From the NCBI GenBank assembly GCA_907165135.1, contig OU015567.1, forward strand, positions 1,555,001 through 1,619,000: DNA of 64,000 nt, given 5' to 3'. This DNA comes from Oikopleura dioica (Eukaryota; Chordata; Appendicularia; Copelata; Oikopleuridae). Both the position numbers and the translations under genes were made by a program. This document shows, piece by piece, positions 20,916 through 31,938 of this stretch; within the stretch, counting starts at the first letter, position 1; each line of letters begins with the position of its first letter. The notes beneath the pieces are model-generated. The model was given only the letters and a program-made list of their open reading frames with translations. It had not been told where the DNA came from and made no database searches.

Positions 20916-22795
20916 ATGGGAAACAAGTGCTGCAAGGTAAATTTCTTTGATTTCAAGATCGCCTAAAAATCATGGAAGAGAAGTTAGAAATTCATCTTTT
21001 ATGAGTCGAAGAAAAACAAGCCTCCTTGATTCGCCTAAGGGGGTTTTAGCCCCCTTGATTTGCCTAAGGGTTAGGGGCGGCGGGACCGATAAGTTATCGG
21101 CGATAACCCCCTACTACCATAATAGGTTCAACTAACAGTGAATACAAGGAACCTTTTTGAATTGAAAATAAATTTCAGAAGAAGACAGTTGTCGAGCCAG
21201 TCGCCGCCACGAAACCAGAGTCGTTAGTCGATAATTACAAGTCAGAAAGAAACTTCCCATCTTTAAACAACCATAAACCTTTTAACACTACCGGTAATGA
21301 CATCTTTTCATAGCCCCCTCCCAGAGCCAGTCCCACAGAAGAAATCGAGCTCTTCAAGTTCATCCAGCGATTCTAGCCGGGCTCCGTAAGTCAATCATTA
21401 GTAGAGTTGAACTAATGGAATGTCAAAGGTCGCCAGTTCCAGCGCCGGTTATTGAAGAAGAAAAGGGGCCAGAAGCGAGTCATGTTCAAACCGTTGAAAT
21501 GGTGAATGATGAGAAAGGAATTGGTCGTAAAATCGCATTAATGTACCTTTGGTCGAAGAATTTCGAGAAAAAAGACTCATTCCAAAACTCAATTCATCAT
21601 GATCCCTTTTTACGATTTAAACGGTCGATTCATAATCACGTTTGTTTTTTTGACCATAACATAAGCTCCTTCATCTTCATCGTCGTCCTCCTCTTCATCT
21701 TCAGAAAGGTGGGAAAGTTCTTAAATATGATTCTTAAAGTCCGTTTAAGTGAAGTAAAAATCTCGTCTGTAGCCGAGCCACCTTCTGAAGTCGTTGAAGA
21801 CAAGGTCTCGTCGGTAGCTGAGCCTCCAACTGAAGATCAAACTGATGTATCCTCTGTTGTTCCAGTTGCCGAAAAGAAACGAACGAGTTCTTCAAGTTCT
21901 TCAAGCTCATCTAGGTAAACTCACCATTTTGGCCTTTTCCTACGATCAAAATTAATTGAATAAATACAGTCGTATTCCTAGAGTAGGCATTTGAAGAACA
22001 TTTTTATGGTCATACGCCAAGGCTTAGTGTTGTTCCGGAACAAAAGACTTCAGACCCGGGACCTAAGGCGTTCAGAGCGGAGCCAACAGGCTCAAACGAG
22101 TCCTCGGATTCTTGAACTTTTGCCAAGGATCACATGAAACGTGACTTTCTTCTCTAGCGCAGGGACACCATTTTTGACTTTTACGACTTCAAATCTGATC
22201 TGATCATTTTAACCTCATTGAGAACAATCTCTAGCTACTAATTTATAGTAAGAAAACAGTCTCATTTGCCAAAACACCAAGTAAAGAAGAAAGTGTTTCT
22301 CTCACTTCTGGTTCAAGTTGTTCAATCTCTGGTGAAGAAGTATCTACCAGTAGTTCCAGTAGTGCCCTTTTTTCCAAAGATTCTGTAGGATCTGTGTCAG
22401 ACACAGAACTGTCGGAGTCAGACGGTCCTAAATCTTCTATTGCAGATCCCTCAAGGTTTCGTATGAAGCCAAATGTTGAACAATTCAAAATTGACAGAGT
22501 TTTGAATAGTTTCATTGATTGCTATTGAATCAAAAAATCAGAGAAAAGCGCAAGAAAAACTTGCTCTTTCAAAAATTTGAATTGATCTGAGGCAAAAAAT
22601 CCCATTTTTTTGAAAATATGGAAAGAAAAAAGACAAAATCTTGAGCTCCAACATTTCAGTTACAGACAACCCCTTTTAATTCATATTTTTAGCTCCAGTG
22701 AAGAAGAAGAAGTCGAGTCCGTAATCCCCAACGCGGCCGAAGCCATTTCTTCCGTCGGTGTCCCACCCAGCGACATCGACTCATCCACCGAATAA
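20916..22795 (+). CDS. Ser-rich disordered protein with an N-terminal dual-acylation-type motif
   Basis: The start MGNKCCK has Gly-2 for myristoylation and CC for palmitoylation. Exons 20916-20936, about 21179-21239, 21313-21386, 21430-21530, 21665-21710, 21752-21915, 22251-22455 and 22693-22795 join in phase to about 255 residues. The rest is disordered: at least four Ser runs of 8-13 residues, Pro-rich spacers (PLPEPVPQKK, SPVPAPVIEEE), a repeated SSVAEPP motif and an acidic tail (SSSEEEEVESV). The design suggests a membrane-tethered, heavily phosphorylated protein; that is inference. No known family is recognised. Intron 1 contains part of the GGGGTTATCATTCGAGC repeat family. Confidence 0.65.
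21025..21120 (+). repeat. Fragment of the GGGGTTAT foldback repeat family
   Basis: Intron 1 of the Ser-rich gene contains TTCGCCTAAGGGGGTTTTAG and, near 21101, GATAACCCCCTACTACCA. The latter matches the inverted ends of the elements at 30.6-31.0 and 33.0-33.2 kb. No intact pair of ends is seen here. Confidence 0.45.
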
Positions 22796-23216
22796 CTTTA
22801 ACAAGACTCTTAGACTACCGAAAAAACATCGCGCCATCAATAACTTTTTTTAACTGCTGGCACGTAAAACAAATCATTTCCTCAAAATGATACTCTCAAA
22901 AATTTATTATGTTCTGCCTCAATTTCAAACAACAAAAAAAAAACGAATCTCAATCATCATCACTTGTCAATAAACAAAAAAAAATACAAGAGGGATTTCT
23001 ATATGCACAAATGATTATTTTTTATTTAAAGAAAGATGGTTTTTTATGTTTTGTAACAGTTTTAAGATGCATAAACGAGTCACATCGACGTCAATTATTT
23101 CTTTGCTCTTTATATCTTCAATTTTTCGCTTTTACTTTGATCCAGGTTCACCTTTTTCCGACTGCGAGTCTCGTTCAACTCAGAGTCGTTAAAAATTTGG
23201 CAAGAAAGGGGGAAAG
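22796..23216. other. Convergent 3' region, AT-rich
   Basis: Spacer between the stops of two convergent genes. It is A/T-rich, with A runs; nothing else is recognised. Confidence 0.35.
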
Positions 23217-24821
23217 TTACAAATGGTATTGAAACTTGGCGACCGATCCTGGGGAGCTGCCGATGAAATCGTAAATGACGTCTTCTGAAAAAAATGTTTA
23301 GATATAATGTCACATGTTTTATTTACCTTCAGGCTCAGGAACAGGCGGTGGTGGTCGAAATTTTGGGCGAGCGATTGTGTTGTTTGTTTGAGAGTTGTTG
23401 TTTGGAGGAGGGTTTTGGTTGGGGATTCTTTCGTAAATCGTCTCCGTTCGTTGAATGATTGCAGTGGCTTCGCAGGGGACCTGGTCGTAAATTGGCTCCT
23501 CGTTGATGGTCGTGGCTGGAGAGGATCGGTTGGTCATTGCGCTTGGTGGTGGTGTTGCTGGAGGAGTTGGCTAGAAAGGAGTTAGTGATGGAAAAACTGG
23601 GGAAAGCCCTTACCGATTTCTGGAAATCGAAGATTTCTTCTTCCTCATTTGGCGATTCTAGCTCCGGTTTTTCATCCTTCAACTGGTCCATCACCGCCAA
23701 GACGGATTCCAAAATGTCGACATTGCCAAATTCAAAGTTCATGTTCCAGCTCATCACCGACTGTCGCATTTTCGAAGTGAGATGAGAGTGAGCAGGTCTT
23801 GAAATCAACAATGAGAACCGGGTCAAAAAAGAACGAGGAAATACCTAAGGCGGACAGAATCGACATCGCTATTTGCTGAGTCGGAGTTGGTGTGATTCAG
23901 GGTGGCCCCCTCGCAATCTGAATTTTTAAAGAGCGGTTAATGAGGTGATAAGAAAGAATCAAAAATGATACTAAGAGGGTGGGGCCAGATGAGTAGCAAA
24001 AGGAATTTAGCCCAATCGGTCGGTCATGGTTAGGTTGAAGTTTTGGTAACATACCTGAGAATTTCGCGCTATTTTCGGAAATAGCGATTTTTGTCATATC
24101 TGGAGAGATTTCCCCGAAACAGTCTCCGCCAGAGCCTTTTTCGTTTTCGACATGATTTCTCAAATGAACAATATTTTTATCAAAAGAAAACGATTCCTAT
24201 GTGTGCCATGTGACTGTAGCTCTCCAAAAGTGGTTTGCCTAAAATATCGTTATTTCCCGAATTCTACAAAGCAATCAATTTCGTTTCAAAATTCGCAAAT
24301 TTGAAAACGCCATGCGACGCTGTTTTAATTTATTTACCGATGTCATCCTTGCATAGCTTTCGCCGTTGTTTGGACTTGTTTCGCGTTCGTTTGTGTTTTT
24401 GCTTCCGTATTTGTTTCTCATCGGAAAAGCCTAAGAAGGTCAAATCAAAGTGAGTTTCAAGGCAAAGGCGGATTTTGGAAACAGACATGTTACAAGTTGA
24501 AATTTTGGCATGCGATGAGCAATTTTTGAAGCAGTTTTTGTTATGACTAGAAATTTTCAAGAGCGTTTTTTAGAAATTTTCTCTTTACAAATCAAATTTT
24601 CTTTTGCAAAAATATAAAAAAAAGACTCTTGAAAACTCGATATTTCAAATATCATATTTGGCTGTTTTTTGAGTATTTTTTTACCATAAGACTGTAATTG
24701 ATAGGAAATTGCTGAGACTAAAAATCACCAGGAAGAATTGTTGATTCTAGTTTTTTTTTCACCTAAGAAAAAACTTTTTCATACCTGAATCTAAGGACAT
24801 CCTGGACTCTCGAGTCGCCAT
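23217..24821 (-). CDS. Candidate phosphotyrosine / SH3 scaffold protein
   Basis: The start is ATG at 24821 (MATRESRMSLDS). Later exons include a Ser/Asn-rich part (NHTNSDSANSDVDSV), a middle with SVMSWNMNFEFGNVDILESV, and a C-terminal Pro/Tyr region. The C-terminus has three spaced tyrosine motifs, EPIYDQVP, ETIYERIP and DVIYDFIG, plus a polyproline KFRPPPPVPEPE. YDxVP and YxxP are preferred SH2 ligands of Nck- and Crk-type adaptors, and PPPPVP suits SH3 or EVH1 domains. The product is about 260 residues with no enzymatic domain, ending AKFQYHL. The 5' exons (24.1-24.8 kb) are uncertain, and one junction near 24.2 kb seems to need a GA donor. Confidence 0.6.
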
Positions 24822-25005
24822 GTTTGTTTCTGAAGAAAATATTATATTTTTTATTTTGATATTCTTGTTTGGAAACTGTATCACTCTGAGTAGTGACGTC
24901 TCACAGAGCGGAGGACCTGCTCATTGGGCTTGTATCGAAGCGATAAAAATCTGTGAGAATATGACGCTCCTGCAGCGACTTCTGATAGTAGAAAAAATGT
25001 TATGA
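24820..25005 (+). CDS. Possible small secreted protein (weak)
   Basis: An ATG ORF beginning with a hydrophobic leader (MFVSEENIIFFILIFLFGNC) and continuing with CIEAIKICENMTLLQRLL. Its ATG overlaps the ATG of the divergent scaffold gene. A continuation in the next frame (YERVAGHVSEILSVILFETV) would need a frameshift or tiny intron. The opposite strand also has a leader-like ORF here, so the coding strand is undecided. Confidence 0.25.
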   Translation: MFVSEENIIFFILIFLFGNCITLSSDVSQSGGPAHWACIEAIKICENMTLLQRLLIVEKML

Positions 25006-25279
25006 GAGAGTAGCCGGACATGTTTCTGAGATCCTTAGTGTCATTCTTTTTGAAACTGTTAGCAGCCACGCTCATTGCTTCGAAAATCTCGTAACAATTC
25101 TTAGAACCCGTCGAAAGACAATATTTCTTTGTCATAAGGTGCCCAAGCGCGAAAAAAGCGAAGCGTTGTCGGAATCTGGGTTGATGCGCCGTTGTCACAT
25201 TGTTGGCAGATTTATGGCGATCCCATGAACTCGATTTGTGTCCATTCCTCCTTTTCGCTCTCACTCCCCACGTCAACCC

Positions 25280-26824
25280 CTGGTTACCATCAATTCAAGT
25301 GCCCATTAATACAGTCTACAGAAAGGACAAAAGAAACGACTTCACCTACTTTGTAACCTTTGCGCTCAATTAAGCCGCTTCAAAAAAGGATTTAGCTCTG
25401 CTTGACACACATCAGCTCCTGTTCTTTTTTTTTGTTAAAAACTTTAACAATGGGGGAAGTTTTTTTCTTGGCCAAGATTGAAATTTCAATCTTGAGTTCA
25501 CAGATTGAAGTCATTCATTGTTGAGCTTGATCTTGAGCTTGGGATTGTTTTGTTCGGATTTTGAAAGCGGAAAGATTTAAGGTCACGTGATGCAGATTAA
25601 GGGGACCAAGGGCCTTTCAAACTTGATTGTTTCAAGGTAGGCGGAATTCGGCAACCTGTGTAAAAACCTGAGTCAGGATTTGATAATTCTTTATGAGAAC
25701 ACAGCGGCAAAAAACTGGCAAAGCCGCAGAGCGGCTTTGTTTTTCTTAAAGCCGCTGCGCGGCTTTTTTTATAGTTCATCTTCAAGTACTTATTTGACTT
25801 GAAATTTTACCTCCTTATTTGACTATTTCATCTTCATCTTCTTTTTTTTCGAAAATCTCTTGCCAGAAAAAAAATATAAAAAAAAAGTTCAAGAAGAATA
25901 TCAATTTCTTAGTTCAAAAACGCCTTGGAGGAAGTTTCAAAGACTTCGTTTTTGTTCCAAGACCCCTTTTTTGTTGTTGATAGTGCTGGGTGATTTTTAT
26001 TTTGAAAATTTTGGACCTTGCCCAAGAAAGGGACAAGGAGACCGCGTTGGGCGACAAGGGCGAGGCGGAAACGCGAATTTGCTCAAAAAGACAGAATTTT
26101 AATCTTGCGGCCAATATCTACAATCAAACTTCCAATGTTTTGACAAGGAGCAAAAACTGGCGTCGAAAATGGGACTCTCTCATGTTCGGTGGATTTCGAT
26201 AAGAAGATGAAGAAAAAGCCGCTTGCGGCTTAAATGAATTGAAGATTTTAAGCCGCCTGCGGCTCAAATCGGCACCCTGTGTAGAAAACCTGAGTCAGGT
26301 CTGAAAAGCTTCGCGGCTTCGTTTTTAAAAAGCCGCGATGCTTCTTAACCTGACTCAGGCTTTCTACCCTTTTCAAACCCTGAGTCAGGCCTCTACGAAG
26401 GTTGGCTCAAGTACAGATTTGCTCCTCAAAGCTATTATATTCCTTCAATTTGACTTACCAAATTGTTGAAATCAAAGAAAGCTGCTTCAAATTTCAGGCT
26501 ATTCTCTCAAGCTACAACAAAAATCTCAGGCAAAGAAGCGATGATTTTCCTTTTCGGAGAATGTTTTTTTATTGCTCGTTTTTTTCAGAGTTCTCTCAAT
26601 TTCTAAAAGCTTCCGCCGTCGTTACTTTTTTTCGAATTTTTTATTTCTCCGAAGTGGAAGGCTTCGCGAATTCCGCTTTGGCGCGTTTTCGCGCATCAGC
26701 GGCGGCGTGAAAGAGCGCCGTGATCGCGCCCTGTCCGACTTCTTTTTTTTTGTATTTCCGTTACGCTCCTTGAGTAAATAGAACTTGATTTTTTCATCTC
26801 AACGGGCGTTTTTACGCTGGGGAC
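25280..26824. repeat. Repeat-rich gene desert with GCCGC palindromes and CCTGAGTCAGG motifs
   Basis: No convincing exon. Copies of CCTGTGTAnAAAACCTGAGT occur at about 25652 and 26275 (and inverted CCTGACTCAGG forms near 26350-26395), with AAGCCGCnnnGCGGCTT palindromes at about 25725-25770, 26215-26260 and 26305-26335. The same word pair builds the element at 52805-53002. Confidence 0.55.
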
Positions 26825-27188
26825 CAGGGCTGCTGAATTCGGAGCGTTTGCGTTTGCCCGCGATTTTTTGGCGGAAGATCCGCTGATTTTCTCCGTTTCT
26901 CCGCGCTATTCTCCGATCGTCCGATCGTCCGATTTTATCCGCCGCGCGGATCGTCCGCGATTACCCGCTACCCTATTTCTCTAGCCAATCAAAAGGGAGG
27001 AACACCGTTTAAATTCGTCTTTTCAGCGGAAATTTCGGCGGATTATCCGCGATTCTCCGCTCCCTTTTCTCCGCTTGAAACCGGCGGATCTTCCGTGAAA
27101 AAAACTGCGGATTTTCCGTGAAACAGCTGCGGATTTTCCGCCAAAGAAATCGCGGGTAAACGCAAACGCTCCGAATTCAGCAGCCCTG
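26825..27188. mobile_element. hAT-like MITE, 364 bases
   Basis: Inverted ends of about 38 bases begin CAGGGCTGCTGAATTCGGAG at 26825; the complement ends at 27188. An exact 8-base duplication CTGGGGAC flanks it (26817-26824 and 27189-27196). The interior is unusually rich in CCGC/GCGG and contains many copies of ATTnTCCGC. No transposase. Confidence 0.9.
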
Positions 27189-27562
27189 CTGGGGACGACG
27201 ATTTGTTGGAAGTCTAGCTGGGGAGGACATTTGGGTTATTAGGACACATTGGCGGGGGATCATTGATTCGTAAATATGCATGTTTCGGTTTTAACGGGGT
27301 CAGATAGACTATCTGAGATAGTGATAAGGATCAGCATTTTTCTCATCGAGAAATCTGTTTTTTTTTGGTTTTTTTCTTAGGAGAATCCATGCTTTATCCT
27401 TCTTGAGGGTTAAATGAATAAATTCCAGAGCTTTTTCACCAAAATTAAAGATAAATATCTTCGTGAAAATATTTTTGAAACTTGAAATTTCAAATTTCGA
27501 AGGAAGAAAATAAACATTTGAATTTTCTTCTATCGAAATACAATGTTTGAGTTACTGAAAAC
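27189..27562. other. AT-rich spacer between two MITEs
   Basis: No coding exon or repeat boundary recognised between the two target-duplication-flanked elements. Confidence 0.3.
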
Positions 27563-27825
27563 GGGGAGGTGTCTGGAATCGACAAAAAAATCCCGACAAA
27601 AATTTTCAATTTTTTCATGTTAATTTCAATCGCCCACCATTATCTGGTGCGCTAACAAAAATTTCTCGAAACTGCCTAGAAATGTCCATTATGGCCTGAA
27701 AAAGCCATTTCTGCATAGTTTTCAGAAAAAAATTTTCTCAAAAAATTTTAAGAGTATTTTTTCTGAAGTGTCATTTTTTTCAAAATTTTTGTCGGAATTT
27801 TTTTGTCGATTCCAGACACCACCCC
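27563..27825. mobile_element. hAT-like MITE, 263 bases
   Basis: Ends GGGGAGGTGTCTGGAATCGA (27563) and its near-complement (to 27825) are flanked by the exact 8-base duplication CTGAAAAC at 27555-27562 and 27826-27833. The inverted repeats extend over about 45 bases. No coding capacity. Confidence 0.88.
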
Positions 27826-28404
27826 CTGAAAACAACATAAAAAATCTTTTTATAAGGAAGATTCTTTATTTCAGCCCTTATTTTAACCCGAACCTTACCC
27901 CCTTTAACCCAAGCCCTAACCCTAGCCCAAATAATGTTGACGAGGAGTAAATACGCTTAAATATCACATTAAAATTATGCCAACGTGAAATTATTCGATA
28001 AGCAGCTGACTGATGTCATGCTCCTTAATCCCCTTCTCAAAGTCTTTTTCTAATGCCGATCCCAACATTTTCTTTTTGTGTTAAATCGACCCTATCTCAA
28101 AACAGGCAATATATTTATCTACATGTATTGAATAAGTTTTTCCACAGCCACGTGAGAAACTAAATCAGTGTTTGCGAATTTCGAATTGATGCAGATTTCA
28201 GCTGAAAACGATAATTCCTGTTGCCACATTACATAACTTCATTTGAAGCTGATTTCTGCATGGCGGATCAAGCGAGTCAAAATACGTAAGGATACACTTT
28301 CATCTTTCCCGGCACTTATCGAGTGAGCCACTTCAAATTTCAGTCGCTAATTTCAGTATTTTTCAATGTTGCGTTCAAGGAAATTTTCGCCTAAGCTCGG
28401 AAAT
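27826..28404. other. Intergenic, with telomere-like CCCTAA words
   Basis: Around 27885-27930 the text is CTTACCCCCTTTAACCCAAG followed by CCCTAACCCTAGCCC, a degenerate telomere-like stretch. The rest is AT-rich; no gene recognised. Confidence 0.35.
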
Positions 28405-28678
28405 CTACGCAGAAAACCTGACTCAGGATCCTGAAGGATTTTTACACAGGTTTTCTGACCCTGACTCAGGATTTCAACACAGGTTTTCTGACCCTGACTC
28501 AGGATTTCTACAGAGGTTTTAAGACTCTGAATCAGGACTTCTACACAGGTATTATTAGTAATAATTTATTAATAATTTATTACCCTGACTCAGGATTTCT
28601 ACACAGGTTTTCTTACTCTGACTCTCGATCCCTACACAGGTTTTCTTACCCTGACTCAGGATTTCAACACAGGTTTTC
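28405..28678. repeat. Short tandem array of CCTGACTCAGG / TACACAGGTTTTC units
   Basis: About seven degenerate units of roughly 30-40 bases repeat CCCTGACTCAGGATTTCTAC followed by ACAGGTTTTCT. The half-unit CCTGAGTCAGG is itself nearly palindromic. Single copies of the same unit lie at 25.65, 26.3, 37.49, 37.74, 52.8 and 52.98 kb, so the array is an amplified end of a dispersed element. Confidence 0.75.
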
Positions 28679-28679
28679 G

Positions 28680-29621
28680 AAAAAAATAATTTATTTTTAC
28701 TTTTAGTTCCATTCTAGTACCGCTAGAATAGCATTTTTCCTTCGAAAAAGAAGTGAGAGCGAAAGTCCCTTTTAGAAGAGAGGGTTTAAAAATAGATTCG
28801 CGTGAATCAAAAGATTTGTTCCAATCAATCTCCTAACCCCGGCTTTGATATTTTTAATGGCGACACGTTTCAGGCTTATCGCCAGAGACCGTAGATTATT
28901 GCTTTAAAAAACGCTTCAAATGAATATTTTTTCAGATTTTTTTTCATGAAAACTCATGTTAAGTAAATTGAATTTTTAAACGCACCTTCTTCTGAAATTC
29001 GATTCTCTTGATTCTGCGGCTCTTTTTCTTTTTCATCAACAGATTGACAGAGCGAAGTGAATGAAAGAAGCTGCATTACGAAAAGAGACTCTCGAGTCGA
29101 AAAATTAATTAACTTGCGAGTTCAACTCCTGTCTCTCTAAGTAGCTGCTCATGTCAGAGAGATCCTCTTGGCTGAGGAGAATTTCTCGTAAATGTCAACG
29201 CTTTTTTCCAAATCAGAAAAAGCATAAACACGTTGTTGTTTTTTCGGGGGTTTTTAGATGCTGAAAATGTCTATGCTAAAGTAAGGAATCAATGATGAAG
29301 GCTTCCTGCAAATGAACCGTACTGCTTTGGCTGCACAGTATTCAGTACTTGAGAACTTGAGAAACCGGGCCTGTTTTTGTATTAATTTATTAAGCTCAAC
29401 CATCTGCCGGAAGAAGGTGACGGTCTACTTGACCTAGCTGTCTATTTTTCGAAGCTGTATCCTCAGAATATATTATAGAGTATATTATATAATATTTTAA
29501 TAAAAATATCAAGATTTTCATCAAAGAGGTAGTGAGACTATTTCAAGTAGTGAATAACACCGGAAATAAATTTAATATAACATGGGCGTTTTCCGCTCAT
29601 TTTCAATCATCTTCGTAGAAA
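28680..29621. other. Intergenic, nothing recognised
   Basis: About 0.9 kb upstream of the S100-like gene. AT-rich; presumably includes its promoter. No exon or repeat pair was found. Confidence 0.35.
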
Positions 29622-30058
29622 ATGACAAAAATCGTTGATTTGATGAATGCGATTATTGAGATCTTTAACGATCACGCTGGTGAAGACAAGATGCTTTCGA
29701 AAGAAGAGCTCATGAAGATGATGGACGAAGGTAACAAGCCAAAGAGGCAGCGTTTTCTTTAAATATCTGTTTAGAAAAGGATGAGATGTTTTCGTCGGAA
29801 GAGATTTCTACTGCGCTTATGGCTGAGTTGGACAAAAATCTCGACGGCAAAGTATCTTTCGACGAGTTCATCAAGTCCATGGCTTTCATCTGCGCACTCG
29901 TCAAAGAGGGACAAGATGATTCTACGGATATACCAAAGTTCAACTTCAACGGAGATCCTACTACATTTCCACAACAGATGGATATGCGAGCGAACATGAA
30001 CAGAGAGAAAAGCATTGGCCGGAAAAAATATAAATTTTCAGCCTTTGAACAGCCATAA
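29622..30058 (+). CDS. S100-like EF-hand calcium-binding protein with a MITE-derived C-terminus
   Basis: Exons 29622-29730 and 29775-30058 (44-base GT-AG intron) encode about 130 residues. A first, non-canonical EF-hand follows the S100 pattern (IIEIFNDHAGEDKMLSKEEL), then a hinge. A canonical second loop is DKNLDGKVSFDE, with Asp/Asn/Asp/Lys/Ser/Glu at the Ca2+ positions. This pseudo-plus-canonical pair and the length of the first 90 residues match the S100 layout; S100 proteins are best known from vertebrates. The last residues (GRKKYKFSAFEQP) are read from a TIR element starting at 30017. In the inferred empty site the frame continues as DIEAIMKKLGIRLKK and stop. Confidence 0.7.
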
Positions 30059-30475
30059 CTCACGTGATACTCTTTGAAACCAGATGATCCAAGTATCAAT
30101 GGAAAGCTCAGATTCTGAGGATAGGAGGAAAGCAAAAATTTTTCCAAAAATCGGTTTTTGCTGATTGGCCAAAAATTAAAATATTAATTTTCGTCATACA
30201 GAATCGATTTTTTTCAAATTTCTTTTTTTTGCCCCAATCCCTAGAAGCTAAGCTTTCTAAAAATATATCAATCACGTGATTTCATCATCTGTCACGTGAG
30301 ATATGGCAGTTCGTAGAAAATTCATGAAAATGGCCTCAGAATCGCCCCAGGCTATGAAAAAAAGTTTTTTCCAGGTGGTTTCTAGAGTTTAGACGATGAC
30401 AAAAACGGTCAAGATAATGATTTATCCCCAATTTGAAATTTTTGTCAAAATTGAAAATTTATATTTTTTCCGACC
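30017..30475. mobile_element. MITE inserted in the S100-like gene's last exon
   Basis: Ends GGCCGGAAAAAATATAAATT at 30017 and the complement ending CCGACC at 30475 match at 22 of 23 positions. A 3-base ATT borders each side. The interior has three CACGTG E-box-type palindromes (about 30062, 30273 and 30294). No transposase. Removing the element restores an open frame in the host gene. Confidence 0.7.
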
Positions 30476-30632
30476 ATTGATATCGAAGCAATTATGAAGA
30501 AATTAGGAATTAGATTAAAGAAGTAATTCGGAAAGTGATTTTTGCGTTATTTTTACTCAATCATTATTTACTGTTTGACATTAATAAATACCCTCGAAAT
30601 ATTTTCTATTAGTTAGCAGTCTTCTTAGCCGT

Positions 30633-31008
30633 AGAGAGGGGTTATCATTCGAGCCTATGATACGAGCCATCCAATCTCTCTAGAATCTGGGCTATTGGTT
30701 AGGGCTAGGGAGTGGGAACTCTTAAGGGGGGTCCCGGGGGGCATTGCCCCCTGGGTTAGGGTTAGGGGCAGCTCGAATGATAACCCCATACTACCCTTCT
30801 TAGTCGTCTGAAAATGTCCTTAGAAATATCGATAAATTTTAAACGGTAGTAGGGGGTTATCATTCGAGCTTCCCCAAAACCTAAACTTTACCCGGGGGCT
30901 CCAGCCACCCCACCCCCGATAGCCCCCACCTAAGGCTTTAACCAGGGGGCTTCGCCCCCGGACCCTATTGGATGGCTGGAATCATAGGCTCGAAGGATAA
31001 CCCCTCTC
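30633..31008. mobile_element. Compound foldback element, GGGGTTATCATTCGAGC ends
   Basis: Outer inverted ends AGAGGGGTTATCATTCGAGC (about 30633) and the complement ending about 31008 enclose two inner inverted copies (about 30774 and 30846). It therefore looks like two elements joined or one nested in another. The interior is C/G-rich with CCCTAACC-type words. No coding capacity. Confidence 0.65.
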
Positions 31009-31205
31009 TTCGCCTTTAACTTTTTGTAGAAAGAATTTATGTTGATTTCTGTACCGGCTTCCTTAAATTCATTCGCAAATCTTCTAACTGTAAATTATTT
31101 ATTGCTATTCACAAATAAACAAAGCTAGGCAGAAATTTTTACATAGATGTCATCCGTTGAAACTTCATCGACATATTTTTGCGCCTCGCGTTGATTTCAG
31201 TTGAA

Positions 31206-31400
31206 ATGTCAGGAATGTCCAAAATGCTCGCTCGCTCCGGCGGGAAGTCTTCAATACCCCTAAATAAATACTTTTTGGAAAAGGCGAATCTAAAATTGTT
31301 CATTTTAGAGCTCTCAACAAAGCGATTTCCTGAAAAATATATGCGCCGGACTAAGTAAAGGCAAAGTGAATACTGAAATTATTCAGTGGTCTGCTGACTA
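31206..31400 (+). CDS. Possible short gene or exons (weak)
   Basis: ATG at 31206 opens MSGMSKMLARSGGKSS. After an acceptor (TTCATTTTAG, about 31308) a segment reads QQSDFLKNICAGLSKGK and then VNTEIIQWSAD with a stop. The join between the two is not resolved. The composition is plausible for a small intracellular protein; no family recognised. Confidence 0.25.
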
Positions 31401-31938
31401 ATTTATCTATTACCGATGTCGAGTTAAAATTTGAAACAAGTCATGGATCGATTTCTTGCTTCCAAAAAATAACAAAGATAAGACAAAAGTGGAGATTTTG
31501 AGTCAAAAAACTCTTTTTTTTTTAAAGATTTTCAGAACATTTATGTAATGGACTAAAATTTATTTCTCACCGAACTCTCTCTCTAAAGTTTTTTAAGATT
31601 CATTTCAATTTTTCATTAATTTTTGAAGTTCAAATGCTTCAATTTTTAATCGCTGTGAAGGCAAAAGCTGTCATTTTATTTTTATAATTTTTTGCAAATA
31701 TGAAGTCGTTTTTATTTGATTATAAGGGCGCCACCGTGTGGTAATCAGCTGTTTTTGGGTAACAGGTGTTTAGTCAGCGTGTTGATTTTTATCAATTATC
31801 TACCTCTTTCTTTTTACCTTCTTGGTAGGATTCAAAGTTTTATGAAAATTTCGAGCCTCTTTTTTAAAAAACGACAAGAGGAAAATTTTCAATTTAGTAT
31901 ATCTAAGTCCTCCTTTATCGGCCAAGTTTTATGGAGAC

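Noticed and set aside
28405..28678. Regularly spaced repeats that could be taken for a CRISPR array
   Set aside because: Units are degenerate, spacers are not unique, the motif is dispersed elsewhere as transposon ends, and the genome is clearly eukaryotic.
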